A stretch of 64,000 nt of DNA from the NCBI RefSeq assembly GCF_964340395.1, contig NC_135561.1, forward strand, positions 18,344,240 through 18,408,239, read 5' to 3'. The notes under the pieces were generated by a model that saw only the letters and a list, made by a program, of their open reading frames with translations, ran no database searches and was not told where the DNA came from. Both the position numbers and the translations under genes were made by a program. This DNA comes from Glandiceps talaboti (Eukaryota; Hemichordata; Enteropneusta; Spengelidae). Positions 1 to 9,508 of this stretch are shown here, in pieces (position 1 is the stretch's first letter; each line of letters begins with the position of its first letter).

Positions 1-183
1 GACCGTTCCCGGAGGTACTGCAATACCAGGTCGATCCGTGGCCAGGTCGGAGCAAGCTCCTATTCCATAGCCCGATTGCAAAAATCAGTTTAATATCGAG
101 CTGCTCGATGAGCAGCGTATCAGATATTAAGCTGATAAGAACAGATACTACACATGATCTTAGCCAAAAGGCCGAGAAGCGAT
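1..183 (-). ncRNA. U2: U2 snRNA gene, cut by window edge
   Basis: U2 small nuclear RNA, the spliceosomal RNA that pairs with the intron branch point. The minus strand reads ATCGCTTCTCGGCCTTTTGG at its 5' end (183 downwards). It then has the branch-point recognition segment GTAGTA, a stem-loop GCTGC/GCAGC, a GATTTTTG Sm-type site and the conserved 3' region GACCTGGTATTGCAGTACC. Only about 4 nt of the 3' end lie outside the window. A PSE-like block and an octamer (486-493) lie upstream, so it could be a working copy. It shares a base variant in the GGCCAGGTCGG region with the copy at 15286-15472. Confidence 0.95.
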
Positions 184-664
184 AACGGTGAAAGGTACTC
201 TGGGGTGGCCTATGTGCGGGTTAAAAGACCTAGTACGGTTTCAGGTAAGGTAAGGGAAAGGTAAATTCTCGATCTTTCTTACCAAAGTTTAATTAAATAT
301 CTGCATAGGAAATGATCTTCAATTTCTCCGAAAATGTACATGACTTTAGTATTATGTATATCTCAATGTTTAAGCATGTAAAATGCAGGAAACAAAATCC
401 ATTCAAACTAACAACTAGGTACTGTTGGCCACTTCTGGATGACCAGTAACCATGGTATTGTTTGGAAGAATGACTGCATAGTGATATGCAAATGTACTTG
501 GTCAGATTGACACCTTGCTACATCCGGGCATCTGCTACCATTAGAAATCCTGACAATTTTATGAAAGTTGATCAGTATATTTGTGTACCTGTTTTAAGTT
601 GTATTGTGAAGTCCAAAATGGAGGATAACGTGACATTTGAAAAAGAAAAAGAAGTGTAATTATT
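184..664 (-). promoter_or_regulatory. U2 upstream region: PSE-like block and octamer
   Basis: Upstream region of the U2 gene at 1-183, read on the minus strand. Every complete unit has the block GAAACCGTACTAGGTCT centred about 50 bp before U2, the position expected of a proximal sequence element of pol II snRNA genes. The octamer ATGCAAAT (486-493 here, plus strand) lies about 303-310 bp upstream of U2, like a distal element, though further out than the vertebrate norm. A short ORF of about 58-65 codons reads away from U2 across the octamer in most units. I do not regard it as a proven gene. Assignment of PSE and DSE is by position and conservation between units. Confidence 0.6.
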
Positions 665-677
665 GTTTATTTTTGTA

Positions 678-1000
678 TATTATGGATTTCTCATATGCGT
701 TATTGTAAACGCAGTCTGTGGAGAGAACAGTCCCGGCCTGAGGATACCCGTACCAACTAGTGGTTTGAAACGATAGTCAGTCATCACATTCATACATAAG
801 TTCTCGTCTTCCTCCTTTGATTCCTAAACAAGTGATTTGTTCGAAACATGTCTGTCATAGATTGTCTTTAAAGTATAACTGACAAAACGTGCATTTGACT
901 TTTGGACAACATTGACGAGTCCTTTTTGTAATGGCCGGAAAAAACATACCCGTCAGGATCCCCTTCGAATAAGCTGCCCGGCTCCCGCAGATCTAGGGAA
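678..1000 (-). pseudogene. Tx1/L1-type RT C-terminal relic in U2 spacer
   Basis: Relic of the C-terminal part of a Tx1/L1-clade ORF2, carried inside the U2 repeat spacer. On the minus strand it reads FEGDPDGYV, then a lost GGLGLVN-like stretch, then NKSLVYES and DENLCMNVMTDYRFKPL. A small deletion removes the GGLGL segment in this unit. The same relic lies at the same place in every unit, so it was captured before the array amplified. Confidence 0.6.
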
Positions 1001-1204
1001 CCATGTGAGAAAGTCTCGCTAAATTATCTAGAAACAGTGAAAGTAGTGAGCTCTTGCCATAACAACACATTGACAGGGTTATTTTAGTTCAAACGTACAT
1101 TTCAAAGCGACAGAACAATATTAACGTCCAAAATGATTTGTAAGAACAATGTCAAGTCCACCAGAAAATTCAACTATTACTTCTATTCTTTATTTCGATA
1201 AGAC

Positions 1205-1374
1205 GGTGGACCGTTCCCGGAGGTACTGCAATACCAGGTCGATCCGTGGCCAGGACGGAGCAAGCTCCTATTCCATAGCCCGATTGCAAAAATCAGTTTA
1301 ATATCGAGCTGCTCGATGAGCAGCGTATCAGATATTAAGCTGATAAGAACAGATACTACACATGATCTTAGCCA
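1205..1374 (-). ncRNA. U2: U2 snRNA pseudogene lacking nt 1-17
   Basis: U2 copy retaining nt 18-187 on the minus strand. Homology stops at 1374, where the expected 5' segment is replaced by the CR1/L2-like element that fills 1375-3997. It lacks the 5' end and an upstream promoter, so it is a dead copy. The spacing to the copy at 1-183 fits the 1.2-kb unit. Confidence 0.9.
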
Positions 1375-2889
1375 CTTGGTAGATATTCATATTCTGTATG
1401 TAGTGGATGTGTTGAATCTTTGATAATTTTTGTAGCAGTCTTAAACGATTTGAGTTTATACAATGTAGAGTTATCAGATAGTTCGTAGAATTCATTATTA
1501 ACTAATTTTCTGCATATGTTCCTAGGACGGTTTAGATCGTGTTTAAGATAGGTAGGCAGCATATCATAGAATGCAATGTTCGCATAACTGAGGACTGTAT
1601 AAATGGTTGAATTGTAGAACAAAGAAATGACATTCGAGCTAACATTTAATTTCCTCATGGACCTTGCAAAATACAACCTTTTATTTGCTTTTTTGAGCTT
1701 ATTGTCCACATGTTGCGCAAAGGACAATTTATCATCAACCATACAGCCAAGATATATATATATATACTGATGTTCTTTCGACTTGCATATTGTTAATTTC
1801 AACAGGTTGTTTTTCTGCTTTATTCCGTCGGAAGTCAAAAATTAATTCTTTTGTTTTTGGCACATTAAGATCAGGGTAGTTATCTTTACACCAGGTGTTG
1901 ACAAACTCGATACACTCCACATACTCAATGTCATCATCATTTGATATAAATCCGACAACAGCTGTATCATATGCATATTTCTCAATCATCGCGCCATTAT
2001 TGTCCCATGCCAAATCATTTGTGTAAAGTACAAAAAGAACTGGTGACAGCACACAGCCCTGTGGTGCACCTGTATTAACTGTTATTATGTCGGATACACC
2101 ATACTTAGTGCGGACATATTGTGATCTTTCGGTGAGGTAATCTAAGATCCATAATTGCAAGTATGCCGGTACATTGAGTGCATTCAGTTTATTAAGCATT
2201 GGATGTGGCTGGATAGTGTTGAATGCTGAGGAATAATCGATAAATAGAACTCTAGCTGTATTCGATGACTTGGCGTATAGATGCTTAGTAAGGCGATGTA
2301 TTAAAGTACAAATTGCGTCATCAGTTGAACGTCCAAGTATGTATGCGAATTGCAAAGGATCAAAATTATCCTTTACATGTGGCATAAATAATGCTAAACC
2401 AATTCGTTCAAGACATTTAGACAGAATAGATGTGAGGGTTACAGGTCTAAGGTCATTGATAACCTGTGGTAGATCTTTCTTTGGAACAGGTACTATCTCA
2501 CCAATCTTCCAAGATGATGGATATGTGCATGTTGACAACGATAGCTCAAATATATAATGGATTATATAAAATAAACTATCCTTACACTGTTTTAAGAGAT
2601 TACCACTTAGTTTGTCTGGACCTGGTGCTTTGTTCACCTTTATTCCTTTGAGCACTTTACGAACATGTTCTTCGGGTAGCACGAAAGCCTCTTCATCTAC
2701 AGTCCCTACTAATTGTTCCTCGATGTAGTTCTGCTCATTTCGAAAATCAGTGTTATCAAAGCGGGCATAGAATCGATTTAGACGCGCTATTGCACCAGGT
2801 TCAGTCAAAATAGCCGGATATCTACGTTTCTGACCCATACCAGTGAGAACTTTTAGGCCTCTCCATGCATCTTTAGAATTATTAGTCAT
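1368..2889 (-). pseudogene. CR1/L2-like reverse transcriptase with damaged active site
   Basis: Reverse transcriptase of the element at 1375-3997. A 384-codon frame runs 2889-1735 and continues in another frame at 1838-1368, so there is a frameshift near 1770-1840. It overlaps a run of TA repeats that may have slipped. Visible motifs in order: NKAPGPDKLSGNLL, DLRPVTLTSILSK, motif A FIDYSSAFNTI, motif B GAPQGCVLSPVLF, and motif C as KYAYDTA (1966-1977 covers YAYD). The first catalytic Asp of YADD is Tyr, which should abolish polymerase activity. The C-terminal frame has LGCMVDDKLSF and DSTHPLHTEYEYLPSG, typical of CR1/L2 relatives. Confidence is high for RT and moderate for the exact clade. 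Confidence 0.85.
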
Positions 2890-3997
2890 AAATAGGCTCT
2901 CACCTTTATTTTTGTAATCACATTTTGCTTTTCAGATTATATCATTCAACAGGGTTTGTTTCTCGTGATAATTATCTTTACCATATGACTTATGTTTATC
3001 TATAATAGCCTGTCTTACATCAGACGTAACCCATGGCTTGTTATTGGCATACACTTTCACCTGTTTAGTTTGAAAATGTAAATTACTACAAAACGTTATG
3101 TATGAAGTAACTACATCCGTCAATACAATCACATTGCCATCGGCATCCTGTATGAATAAATTCCAGTCTGTTAGATTAAAGCATGTGTTCATTTTATCCA
3201 TACTTTCTTTATCCATTACCACTTTTGTCATTGTTGTTGGTTTGAACTGTTTCACTTTCGGTTTATACTGTGGTGTCATATGAATCATATTGTGATCGCT
3301 GGTTTTCAATAGTTGTTTACATTTGTAGGCTTTCTTTACATTGCAAAAGAATGGGTCTAAAAGTGAATCTTTTCGGGTATTACATGAGACACATTGCTCA
3401 AAACCACGGAGCAGCTGTTTTAAATCATTTACACAGTGATTAGCATCGCCAAAAATAAGATGTAACATATCGGGTTTGTTATTTGAGTTGGTGGTAACGA
3501 CGTCCTGCAATATTTTCATAGCAGCGTCCTTTTTGGCATCCGGTGGAATGTACAGTACAGTTATAAAAATATTAGTAAATTCTCTTGGTAGATAGAATGG
3601 TCTTACTGACACTGAAAGTATTTCAATATCTGGTGTACACACACTGTTCTTTACACATATATATATTATTACACCAACGTTCATTAACATATAGGGCGAC
3701 TCCACCTCCTTTGCTTTTTCCTGATTGAACTGTTCTGTCACCCCTCACCAGATGAAAACCAGTGACATCCATAGCACTGTTCGATATTGAACTTTCAAGC
3801 CAGCTTTCTGTAATACCCAGTATGCATGCCTCGCGATATTCATAGAGGTATTTACAGTTAGCACTTAGTTCGTCCATTTTATTGACAAGCGACCTGGCAT
3901 TGCCAAAAGTTACAGATGGGGCGAATGGTCTATCCCTTCGTTTTCTTGCCTTTACTCTAATCCCAGCTCGTTTCCCTCTATAGTGTTGAGCCTTTCT
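1375..3997 (-). mobile_element. CR1/L2-like non-LTR retrotransposon, 3'-truncated
   Basis: Fragment of a Jockey-superfamily (CR1/L2/Rex-like) element on the minus strand, carrying an endonuclease remnant, the RT and most of the C-terminal domain. It ends at the motif LPSG, where family members usually continue for some tens of residues. Its 3' end is therefore lost, and it abuts U2 nt 18. The other side (about 3998) joins a plus-strand U2 spacer, whereas its 3' neighbour is a minus-strand U2. The flanks are in opposite orientation, so this is not a simple target-primed insertion. Confidence 0.8.
2932..3877 (-). pseudogene. Remnant of CR1/L2-like endonuclease region
   Basis: Upstream ORF2 region of the same element, in two frames (3877-3623 and 3741-2932) that overlap, which implies a frameshift near 3700. 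It contains a GITESWL segment, ALYVNERWCNN, the stretch FITVLYIPPDA and a degraded HLIFGDANHC block, consistent with an apurinic-like endonuclease domain. The N-terminal catalytic part is missing or off the 5' end. The end around 3190-2932 is the linker to the RT. Confidence 0.6.
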
Positions 3998-4345
3998 CGA
4001 GACTTGCTCACATGGTCCCTAGATTTACATGAGCCGGGCAGCTTATTCGAAGGGGATCCTGACGGTTATGTTTCTCCCATATCATTACAAAAAGGTGGAT
4101 TGGGACTCGTCAATGTTGTCCAAAAGTCAAATGCACTTTTTGTCAGTTATACTTTAAAGACAATCTATGACAGACATGTTTCGAACAAATCACTTGTTTA
4201 TGAATCAAATGAGGAAGACGAGAACTTATGTATGAATGTGATGACTGACTATCGTTTCAAACCACTAGTTGGTACGGGTATCCTCAGGCCAGGACTGTTC
4301 TCTCCACAGACTGTGTTTACAATAACGCACATGAGAAATCCCTAA
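3998..4345 (+). pseudogene. RT C-terminal relic in U2 spacer (best-preserved copy)
   Basis: Plus-strand reading frame ending at 4345 that shows LFEGDPDGYVSPISLQKGG, then LGLVNVVQKSNALFVSYTL, then DENLCMNVMTDYRFKPLVG. The KGGLGLVN...K..AL pattern is the conserved segment after the RT core in L1/Tx1 ORF2 proteins. The family C element has the equivalent KGGMGLVDMKQKARALLLS near 31030-31100. There is no RT core here, so it is a relic. The frame is nearly open, either because it is young or because concerted evolution keeps units alike. Confidence 0.7.
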
Positions 4346-4365
4346 TATAGAAAAATAACCAATAA

Positions 4366-4563
4366 TTAAACTTCTATTTCTTTTTCAAATGTCACGTTAT
4401 CTTCCATTTTGGACTTCACAATACAACTTAAAACAGGTACACAAATATATTGATCAACTTTCATAAAATTGTCAGGAGTTCTAATGGTAGCAGATGCCCG
4501 GGTGTAGCAAGGTGTCAATCTGACCAAGCACATTTGCATATCACTATGTAGTCGTTCTTCCAA
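4366..4563 (-). other. Conserved 65-codon antisense ORF across the octamer
   Basis: An open frame starting MEERLHSDMQM and ending FEKEIEV recurs in many units: 20667-20864 on the plus strand, and 21073-21294, 62589-62786 and 63800-63997 on the minus strand. A variant ending FEKEKEV lies at 19455-19652 on the plus strand. It reads away from U2 and overlaps the octamer. I know no protein family for it. Unit-to-unit homogenisation alone could keep it open, so I list it as a conserved ORF of doubtful coding value. Confidence 0.3.
4532..4539 (+). promoter_or_regulatory. Octamer (DSE-like) of U2 gene
   Basis: ATTTGCAT, the octamer, lies 304-311 bp upstream of the U2 start at 4843. The same motif sits at 5739-5746 (for U2 at 6050), 62755-62762 (for 63066) and 63966-63973. 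In the opposite sense it is at 486-493, 15775-15782, 19479-19486 and 20691-20698. A constant position relative to U2 supports a distal enhancer role. The family knowledge comes from vertebrate snRNA genes. Confidence 0.55.
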
Positions 4564-4783
4564 ACAATACCATGGTTACTGGTCATCCAGAAGTGGCCAA
4601 CAGTACCTAGTTGTTATTTTGAATGGATTTTGTTTCCTGCATTTTACATACTTATACATTGAGATATATATAATACTAAAGTCATGTACATTTTCTGAGA
4701 ATAATGCAGATCATTTCCCATGCAGATATTTGATTAAACTTTGGTAAAAAACCTCGAGAATTTACCTTTCCCTTACCTTACCT

Positions 4784-4800
4784 GAAACCGTACTAGGTCT
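4784..4800 (+). promoter_or_regulatory. PSE-like element of U2 gene
   Basis: GAAACCGTACTAGGTCT at -59 to -43 relative to U2. It is almost unchanged in all units that keep their upstream sequence, including 9509-9810 and 63020. No TATA box follows at about -30, as expected for pol II-type snRNA genes. Confidence 0.55.
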
Positions 4801-4842
4801 TTTAACCCGCACATAGGCCACCCCAGAGTACCTTTCACCGTT

Positions 4843-5029
4843 ATCGCTTCTCGGCCTTTTGGCTAAGATCATGTGTAGTATCTGTTCTTATCAGCTTAAT
4901 ATCTGATACGCTGCTCATCGAGCAGCTCGATATTAAACTGATTTTTGCAATCGGGCTATGGAATAGGAGCTTGCTCCGCCCTGGCCACGGATCGACCTGG
5001 TATTGCAGTACCTCCGGGAACGGTCCACC
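4843..5029 (+). ncRNA. U2: U2 snRNA gene
   Basis: Complete 187-nt U2 copy on the plus strand with branch-point segment, Sm-like site and full 3' domain. Both the octamer and the PSE-like block are in place upstream, and a 3'-box-like AATAAAGAATAGAAG lies about 12 nt downstream. It differs from its neighbours by CGCCC instead of CGTCC after GCTTGCTC. It is the first of two direct-repeat units, 1207 bp apart. Good candidate for a transcribed gene. Confidence 0.95.
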
Positions 5030-5035
5030 GTCTTA

Positions 5036-5055
5036 TCGAAATAAAGAATAGAAGT
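5036..5055 (+). terminator. snRNA 3'-box-like element
   Basis: The stretch TCGAAATAAAGAATAGAAG begins about 6 nt after the U2 3' end and is kept after every U2 copy that has its downstream flank. It resembles the metazoan snRNA 3' box (GTTT-N-AAARNNAGA) in its AAAG..TAGA part, with one base of offset. A role in 3'-end processing is inferred. Confidence 0.45.
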
Positions 5056-5165
5056 AATAGTTGAATTTTCTGGTGGACTTGACATTGTTCTTACAAATCA
5101 TTTTGGACGTTAATATTGTTCTATCGCTTTGAAATGTACGGTTGAACTAAAATAACCCTGTCAAT

Positions 5166-5552
5166 GTGTTGTTATGGCAAGAGCTCACTACTTTCACTGT
5201 TTCTAGATCATTTAGCGAGACTTTCTCACATGGTTCCCTAGATCTGCGGGAGCTGGGCAGCTTATTCGAAGGGGATCCTGACGGGTATGTTTTTTCCATT
5301 ACAAAAAAGGACTCGTCAATGTTGTCCAAAAGTCAAATGCACTTTTTGTCAGTTATACTTTAAAGACAATCTATGACAGACATGTTTGGAACAAATCACT
5401 TGTTTAGGAATCAAAGGAGGAAGACGAGAACTTATGTATGAATGTAATGACTGACTATCGTTTCAAACCACTAGTTGGTACGGGTATCCTCAGGCCAGGA
5501 CTGTTCTCTCCACAGACTGCGTTTACAATAACGCACATGAGAAATCCCTAAT
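5166..5552 (+). pseudogene. RT C-terminal relic in U2 spacer, with internal deletion
   Basis: Second plus-strand copy of the spacer relic. The frame reads SLDLRELGSLFEGDPDGYV and then loses the QKGGLGL block through a short deletion, shifting frame near 5300. The downstream part (VMTDYRFKPL) continues in another frame. It carries the same deletion class as 678-1000, so these units are closely related. Confidence 0.6.
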
Positions 5553-6049
5553 ATAGAAATATAAACAATAATTACACTTCTTTTTCTTTTTTCAAATGTC
5601 ACGTTATCCTCCATTTTGGACTTCACAGTACAACTTAAAACAGGTACACAAATATACTGATCAACTTTCATAAAATTGTCAGGATTTCTAATGGTAGCAG
5701 ATGCCCGGATGTAGCAAGGTGTCAATCTGACCAAGCACATTTGCATATCACTATGCAGTCATTCTTCCAAACAATACCATGGTTACTGGTCATCCAGAAG
5801 TGGCCAACAGTACCTAGTTGTTAGTTTGAATGGATTTTGTTTCCTGCATTTTACATACTTATACATTGAGATATATATAATACTAAAGTCATGTACATTT
5901 TCTGAGAATAATGCAGATCATTTCCCATGCTGATATTTGATTAAACTTTGGTAAGAAAGATCGAGAATTTACCTTTCCCTTACCTTACCTGAAACCGTAC
6001 TAGGTCTTTTAACCCGCACATAGGCCACCCCAGAGTACCTTTCACCGTT

Positions 6050-6236
6050 ATCGCTTCTCGGCCTTTTGGCTAAGATCATGTGTAGTATCTGTTCTTATCA
6101 GCTTAATATCTGATACGCTGCTCATCGAGCAGCTCGATATTAAACTGATTTTTGCAATCGGGCTATGGAATAGGAGCTTGCTCCGTCCTGGCCACGGATC
6201 GACCTGGTATTGCATTACCTCCGGGAACGGTCCACC
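6050..6236 (+). ncRNA. U2: U2 snRNA gene, one substitution
   Basis: Complete U2 on the plus strand with octamer at 5739-5746 and PSE-like block in place. The conserved TATTGCAGTACC reads TATTGCATTACC (G to T at 6215), a change in a region that is nearly invariant in U2. This copy may be a variant or a decaying gene. It is followed by a normal 3' box-like stretch, and about 215 bp later the spacer is replaced by the element at 6452-7521. Confidence 0.92.
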
Positions 6237-6451
6237 GTCTTATCGAAATAAAGAATAGAAGTAATAGTTGAATTTTCTGGTGGACTTCACATTGTTCTTA
6301 CAAATCATTTTGGACGTTAATATTGTTCTGTCTCTTTGAAATGTACGTTTGAACTAAAAATAACCCTGTCAATTTGTTGTTATGGCAAGAGCTCACTACT
6401 TTCACTGTTTCTAGATCATTTAGCGAGACTTTATTACATGGTTCCCTAGAT

Positions 6452-7092
6452 CTAACAAACCTTGTTATTGCTTGGTTCTATCTTTCACAAAGTTGTTGCT
6501 AAGGAAAATAATTCCAGGTTCTTGGAATAATACCACTCCTGTTTTTTTTTCAGGAAACCTCATCCTGATGTAAAGCCTCCCAGAACATTGTGCATAGTCT
6601 ACTCGAAAAACTATTATTCCAAGGCAATTGGTAAACTCTGACTACAAAACAGAATATACGACCAACTCCAACATCACGACATTGTTTATCCAAGGGTAAT
6701 GCAAGTAATACCCCCAAAAGAGACTGGCATTGTATCTGGCAAAATAAGATATATTAGAAAACAATGTGAAGGAATTGTCTTGGAAATGCGTCCATAATAT
6801 TTTGCAAACGAACGCGTAACTTAGTAGATGGAGTCATAGAATAGCAAGTAATTGCCCGAGAGAAAATTGCAAAGAAAACGAATCACGGCACCATCTCTTC
6901 AAAACGTGCTCTGTACCTAATTCACTCTGGTCTTGGGCTGATAATATTATATTTCGTCTGTGCATAGACCCTCCACCAAGGTGGAGGGTCTATGGTCTGT
7001 GTGAACAATTGGAAGTGATAAAATGTGACTAGGATTTATGCTACAGTCTCATCAAATTTCCATTAAAAAATAAATAAATAAATAAATAAATC
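6452..7092 (+). pseudogene. Tx1/L1-type ORF2 C-terminus and 3' end
   Basis: Degenerate 3' end of a Tx1/L1-clade element. With frame changes, 6755-6960 reads NVKELSWKCVHNILQTNA, then RWSHRIASNCPRENCKENES, then RHHLFKTCS. This is the Cys/His motif (C-x4-C...H-x3-C) at the end of L1/Tx1 ORF2 proteins. A perfect 15-bp hairpin (6963-6994) and an (AAAT)n tail (about 7063-7092) follow, as expected for a 3' UTR. It begins abruptly in the U2 spacer at CTAGATCT. An inverted copy is at 14396-15079. Confidence 0.65.
6963..6994 (+). repeat. Perfect hairpin in retroelement 3' UTR
   Basis: CATAGACCCTCCACC, AA, then the exact complement: a 15-bp stem with a 2-nt loop. The identical hairpin is at 14526-14557 in the inverted copy. 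A half copy with one change lies at 16964-16982. It may be a 3'-end recognition structure for the RT, which is an inference. Confidence 0.8.
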
Positions 7093-7719
7093 TAAACATG
7101 ATACCTGCGTTTTGTACCGACCGATCGTAGAATGTAAACTCCCCTGGCCATCATTCGCCGTTTCTAGAATGTATTTTGTGCAATCACAGAATGTACCAAA
7201 ATGTATTAAATGTATTTCGTGCAAGATTTCTGCTTTCTGTCAACAAATGTAAAACATGCAAGATTAAAATGAAGAAAAATATATTGTTAGTCTAGAGTTG
7301 AAATATGTTTGTGTCGAAAACGTGATGTCCAAAGAGTGAAACACCAAACTGACACCATTTTAGCTATTATAACTGGTAGTAAATTCAGTACATGTATAAT
7401 GAAAACCGATGCAATTTCTCTGTGAGAAAGTCTCTGAAAGTTTTCCATAAAAGTTTACACTCGCACATGTTAATAAATTGTTCTGAGACTGTGAAATGTA
7501 TTCTGCATGTGTTTGAAAGTATAATAGTATGTTTTAGCTCAATGACTTTTGATTGATGTCAAATGTAGATTTATTTATATTCAGAGCCAATTCTCTATTT
7601 GTATACACACTTTTATCAGTTGGGAAACATTATAGACTAGGTGTTCAGTTTAACTTCTTGGTTTATTGAAAATAGATATGTTTTAGCATATATCCAGTAT
7701 ATTGATGGTTTATATAATG

Positions 7720-8826
7720 TCGGAAAGACGAAACGCAAAATCGTGCAGATGGAATGGCTCGTGCGCTGCTGCAAAATGATCATAGACAAGTTTGGGCCGC
7801 AGTTGCTGACATTAATAATAAAAGAGTTCCCCTAGCAACGAGTATAACGATGCAACTGGTGAACAACAAATAGCGGACATGTGGGGCAGTCATTTTAAAT
7901 ATCTGTTGAATTCTGTCGGTAATATGAAGCATAAGTCTGAGGTAGAGAATGCGTATGAAAATTGTGTTTTTTTCACAAGAGTTAAATGTAAATACTGATG
8001 AAATTCGTAAGTTTTTCAATGACCTTCCATCTGGTAAGTCTCCAGGCTCTGATGGCCTGAGTGCCGAGCATCTCAAGTATGCAAATAGTAGACTGGCAGG
8101 TCATGTTGCCCTTTGCTTTTCTGCCATGCTTGTCGAGATGAAGTACCAGATAGTATTGCAAATGTTATTCTTGTTAAAGATAAAACTTCAGATCTCTCGA
8201 ACAAGAACAATTACCGACCCATTGCTCTAACTAGCATGTTTTCAAAGGTTCTTGAATATGTTTTACTTTGTATATGCGAACATAACTTGTATACATCTGA
8301 CAATCAATTTGGTTTTAAGAAAGCTCATGGAACTGATATGTGTATATTTCTACTTAAAGAGACAATCGGGTATTATAAGTCGAATGGCAGCCCAGTTTTC
8401 GTATGTTTCCTTGATGCTGAAAAGGCGTTCGATAGAGTGAACCACTGGACTCTCTTAAAGAAAATGATTGACAGATCAGTGCCGACCTATATTGTTCGGC
8501 TACTTTCAAATTGGTTTGTAATACAAAAGTTTTGTACTCGTTGGTCAAATTCTCTTTCCATGTGTTTCAACGTAACTAATGGAGTTCGACAAGGGGGAAT
8601 CTTATCCCCATTTCTTTTCAATGTTTGTGTTGGTTCACTTAACAGGTCACTGTCTCGTGCCAGGGTTGGTTGTGAAGTGGGTGGAATTGCAATTAATAAC
8701 TTGTCATATGCGGACGATATATGTCTTATCTCTCCATCTATCAAAGGCCTCAGAAAACTTATTAATATCTGTGAACAATATGCTGATGATCATGATATCA
8801 TTTATAATGCTAGAAAATCTAAATGA
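7720..8826 (+). pseudogene. Reverse transcriptase of the 7.5-9.5 kb element
   Basis: Reverse transcriptase in two overlapping frames (7949-8230 and 8113-8826), so there is a frameshift near 8120-8160. The upstream linker reads VWAAVADINNKRVPLATS. Motifs: LPSGKSPGSDGLSAEHL, NNYRPIALTSMFSKVLEYV, motif A FLDAEKAFDRVNHW, motif B NGVRQGGILSPFLFNV, motif C YADDICLIS. The catalytic YADD is intact. A stop at 8824-8826 splits the RT from the rest of the protein (8917-9474), which has a LLRKFSACTISVKLRLLTAF segment. Confidence 0.88.
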
Positions 8827-8916
8827 GTACACTTTAAGGCATCCACAAAACTGTCTGTCATTCCCCCAATCAACCTTTGTGGGAATCTTCTCGAATTCGT
8901 ATCAAGTTTTAATTAC

Positions 8917-9474
8917 TTGGGACATGTTTTTACTGATGACCTGAAAGACAATCGGGATATTTTGAAACAGCGTAGAGCACTTTGTGGTAGAGCCAACTTT
9001 TTATTGAGAAAGTTTTCTGCATGTACTATATCGGTGAAACTGCGTCTCCTCACAGCGTTTTGCAATAACATTTACGGAAACCATTTATGGTGTGACTTCA
9101 ATGCAAGTAATATACAAAATATAATTGTCTGTCACAACAATGCGTTCCGGAGACTGATAGGACTTCCAAGTTCTGCCAGTGCATCTAACATGTTTGTCTC
9201 CAATTCAGTTAATCCTCTCTCTGTTTTGAGAAGAAAGGCGGCATTTAGGTTTATACTACGTCTTTTTGACAGCCAAAATGTTCTGATTTATCGTGTTATT
9301 ACTTGTGATGTACGGTTCTGTGGGCTTCAGGCCCACTGGTTGAAGATTTTATATTTATTTTTTTCTTTTAAAATAATACCTTTTGTAATATTCTCTGTTT
9401 GCATTTGTCTGTTATGTAAAAATTATGCTGTCTTGTGGTATATTTTTGTTCTTCTCTGGACCATGGGTCTGTAA
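8917..9474 (+). pseudogene. C-terminal domain of the same ORF2
   Basis: Continuation of the protein after the stop at 8824-8826. It reads NYLGHVFTDDLKDNRDILKQ, an RRALCGRANFLLRKFS segment, then FCNNIYGNHLWCDF and FRRLIGLP.SASASNMFV. This is the usual post-RT region of CR1/Jockey-superfamily proteins. The last 50 or so codons, after about 9330, are low-complexity and probably untranslated 3' UTR. Confidence 0.75.
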
Positions 9475-9508
9475 TAAAACTTTAAATAATAATAATAATA
9501 ATAATAAT

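Larger units (their letters stand above)
4877..7521. repeat. Left arm of a large inverted repeat
   Basis: From U2 nt 35 of the copy at 4843 to 7521, this region is repeated in inverse orientation at 13966-16647. It includes two U2 units and the retroelement 3' end with flank. The inner edge lies at TTTGAAAGTA, where left and right sequences part. Small differences (tail length, scattered bases) show the arms are not a trivial assembly copy. The stretch 7093-7521 inside this arm has no recognisable coding content. Confidence 0.8.
7521..9508 (+). mobile_element. Jockey/CR1-superfamily retrotransposon, 5'-truncated
   Basis: A 5'-truncated non-LTR element with linker, complete RT and C-terminal region. 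It ends in AATAAAACTTTAAATAATAATAAT, a (TAA)n tail that marks a genuine 3' end. The sequence next to the tail is a plus-strand U2 spacer starting just after the octamer. The start lies somewhere between 7521 and 7700. No endonuclease domain is seen. The clade is not certain. Confidence 0.8.

Noticed and set aside
484-660. Conserved short ORF antisense to U2 as a real gene
   Set aside because: It overlaps the octamer region, has no known relatives, and unit homogenisation can explain its conservation. Kept only as a doubtful ORF at 4366-4563.
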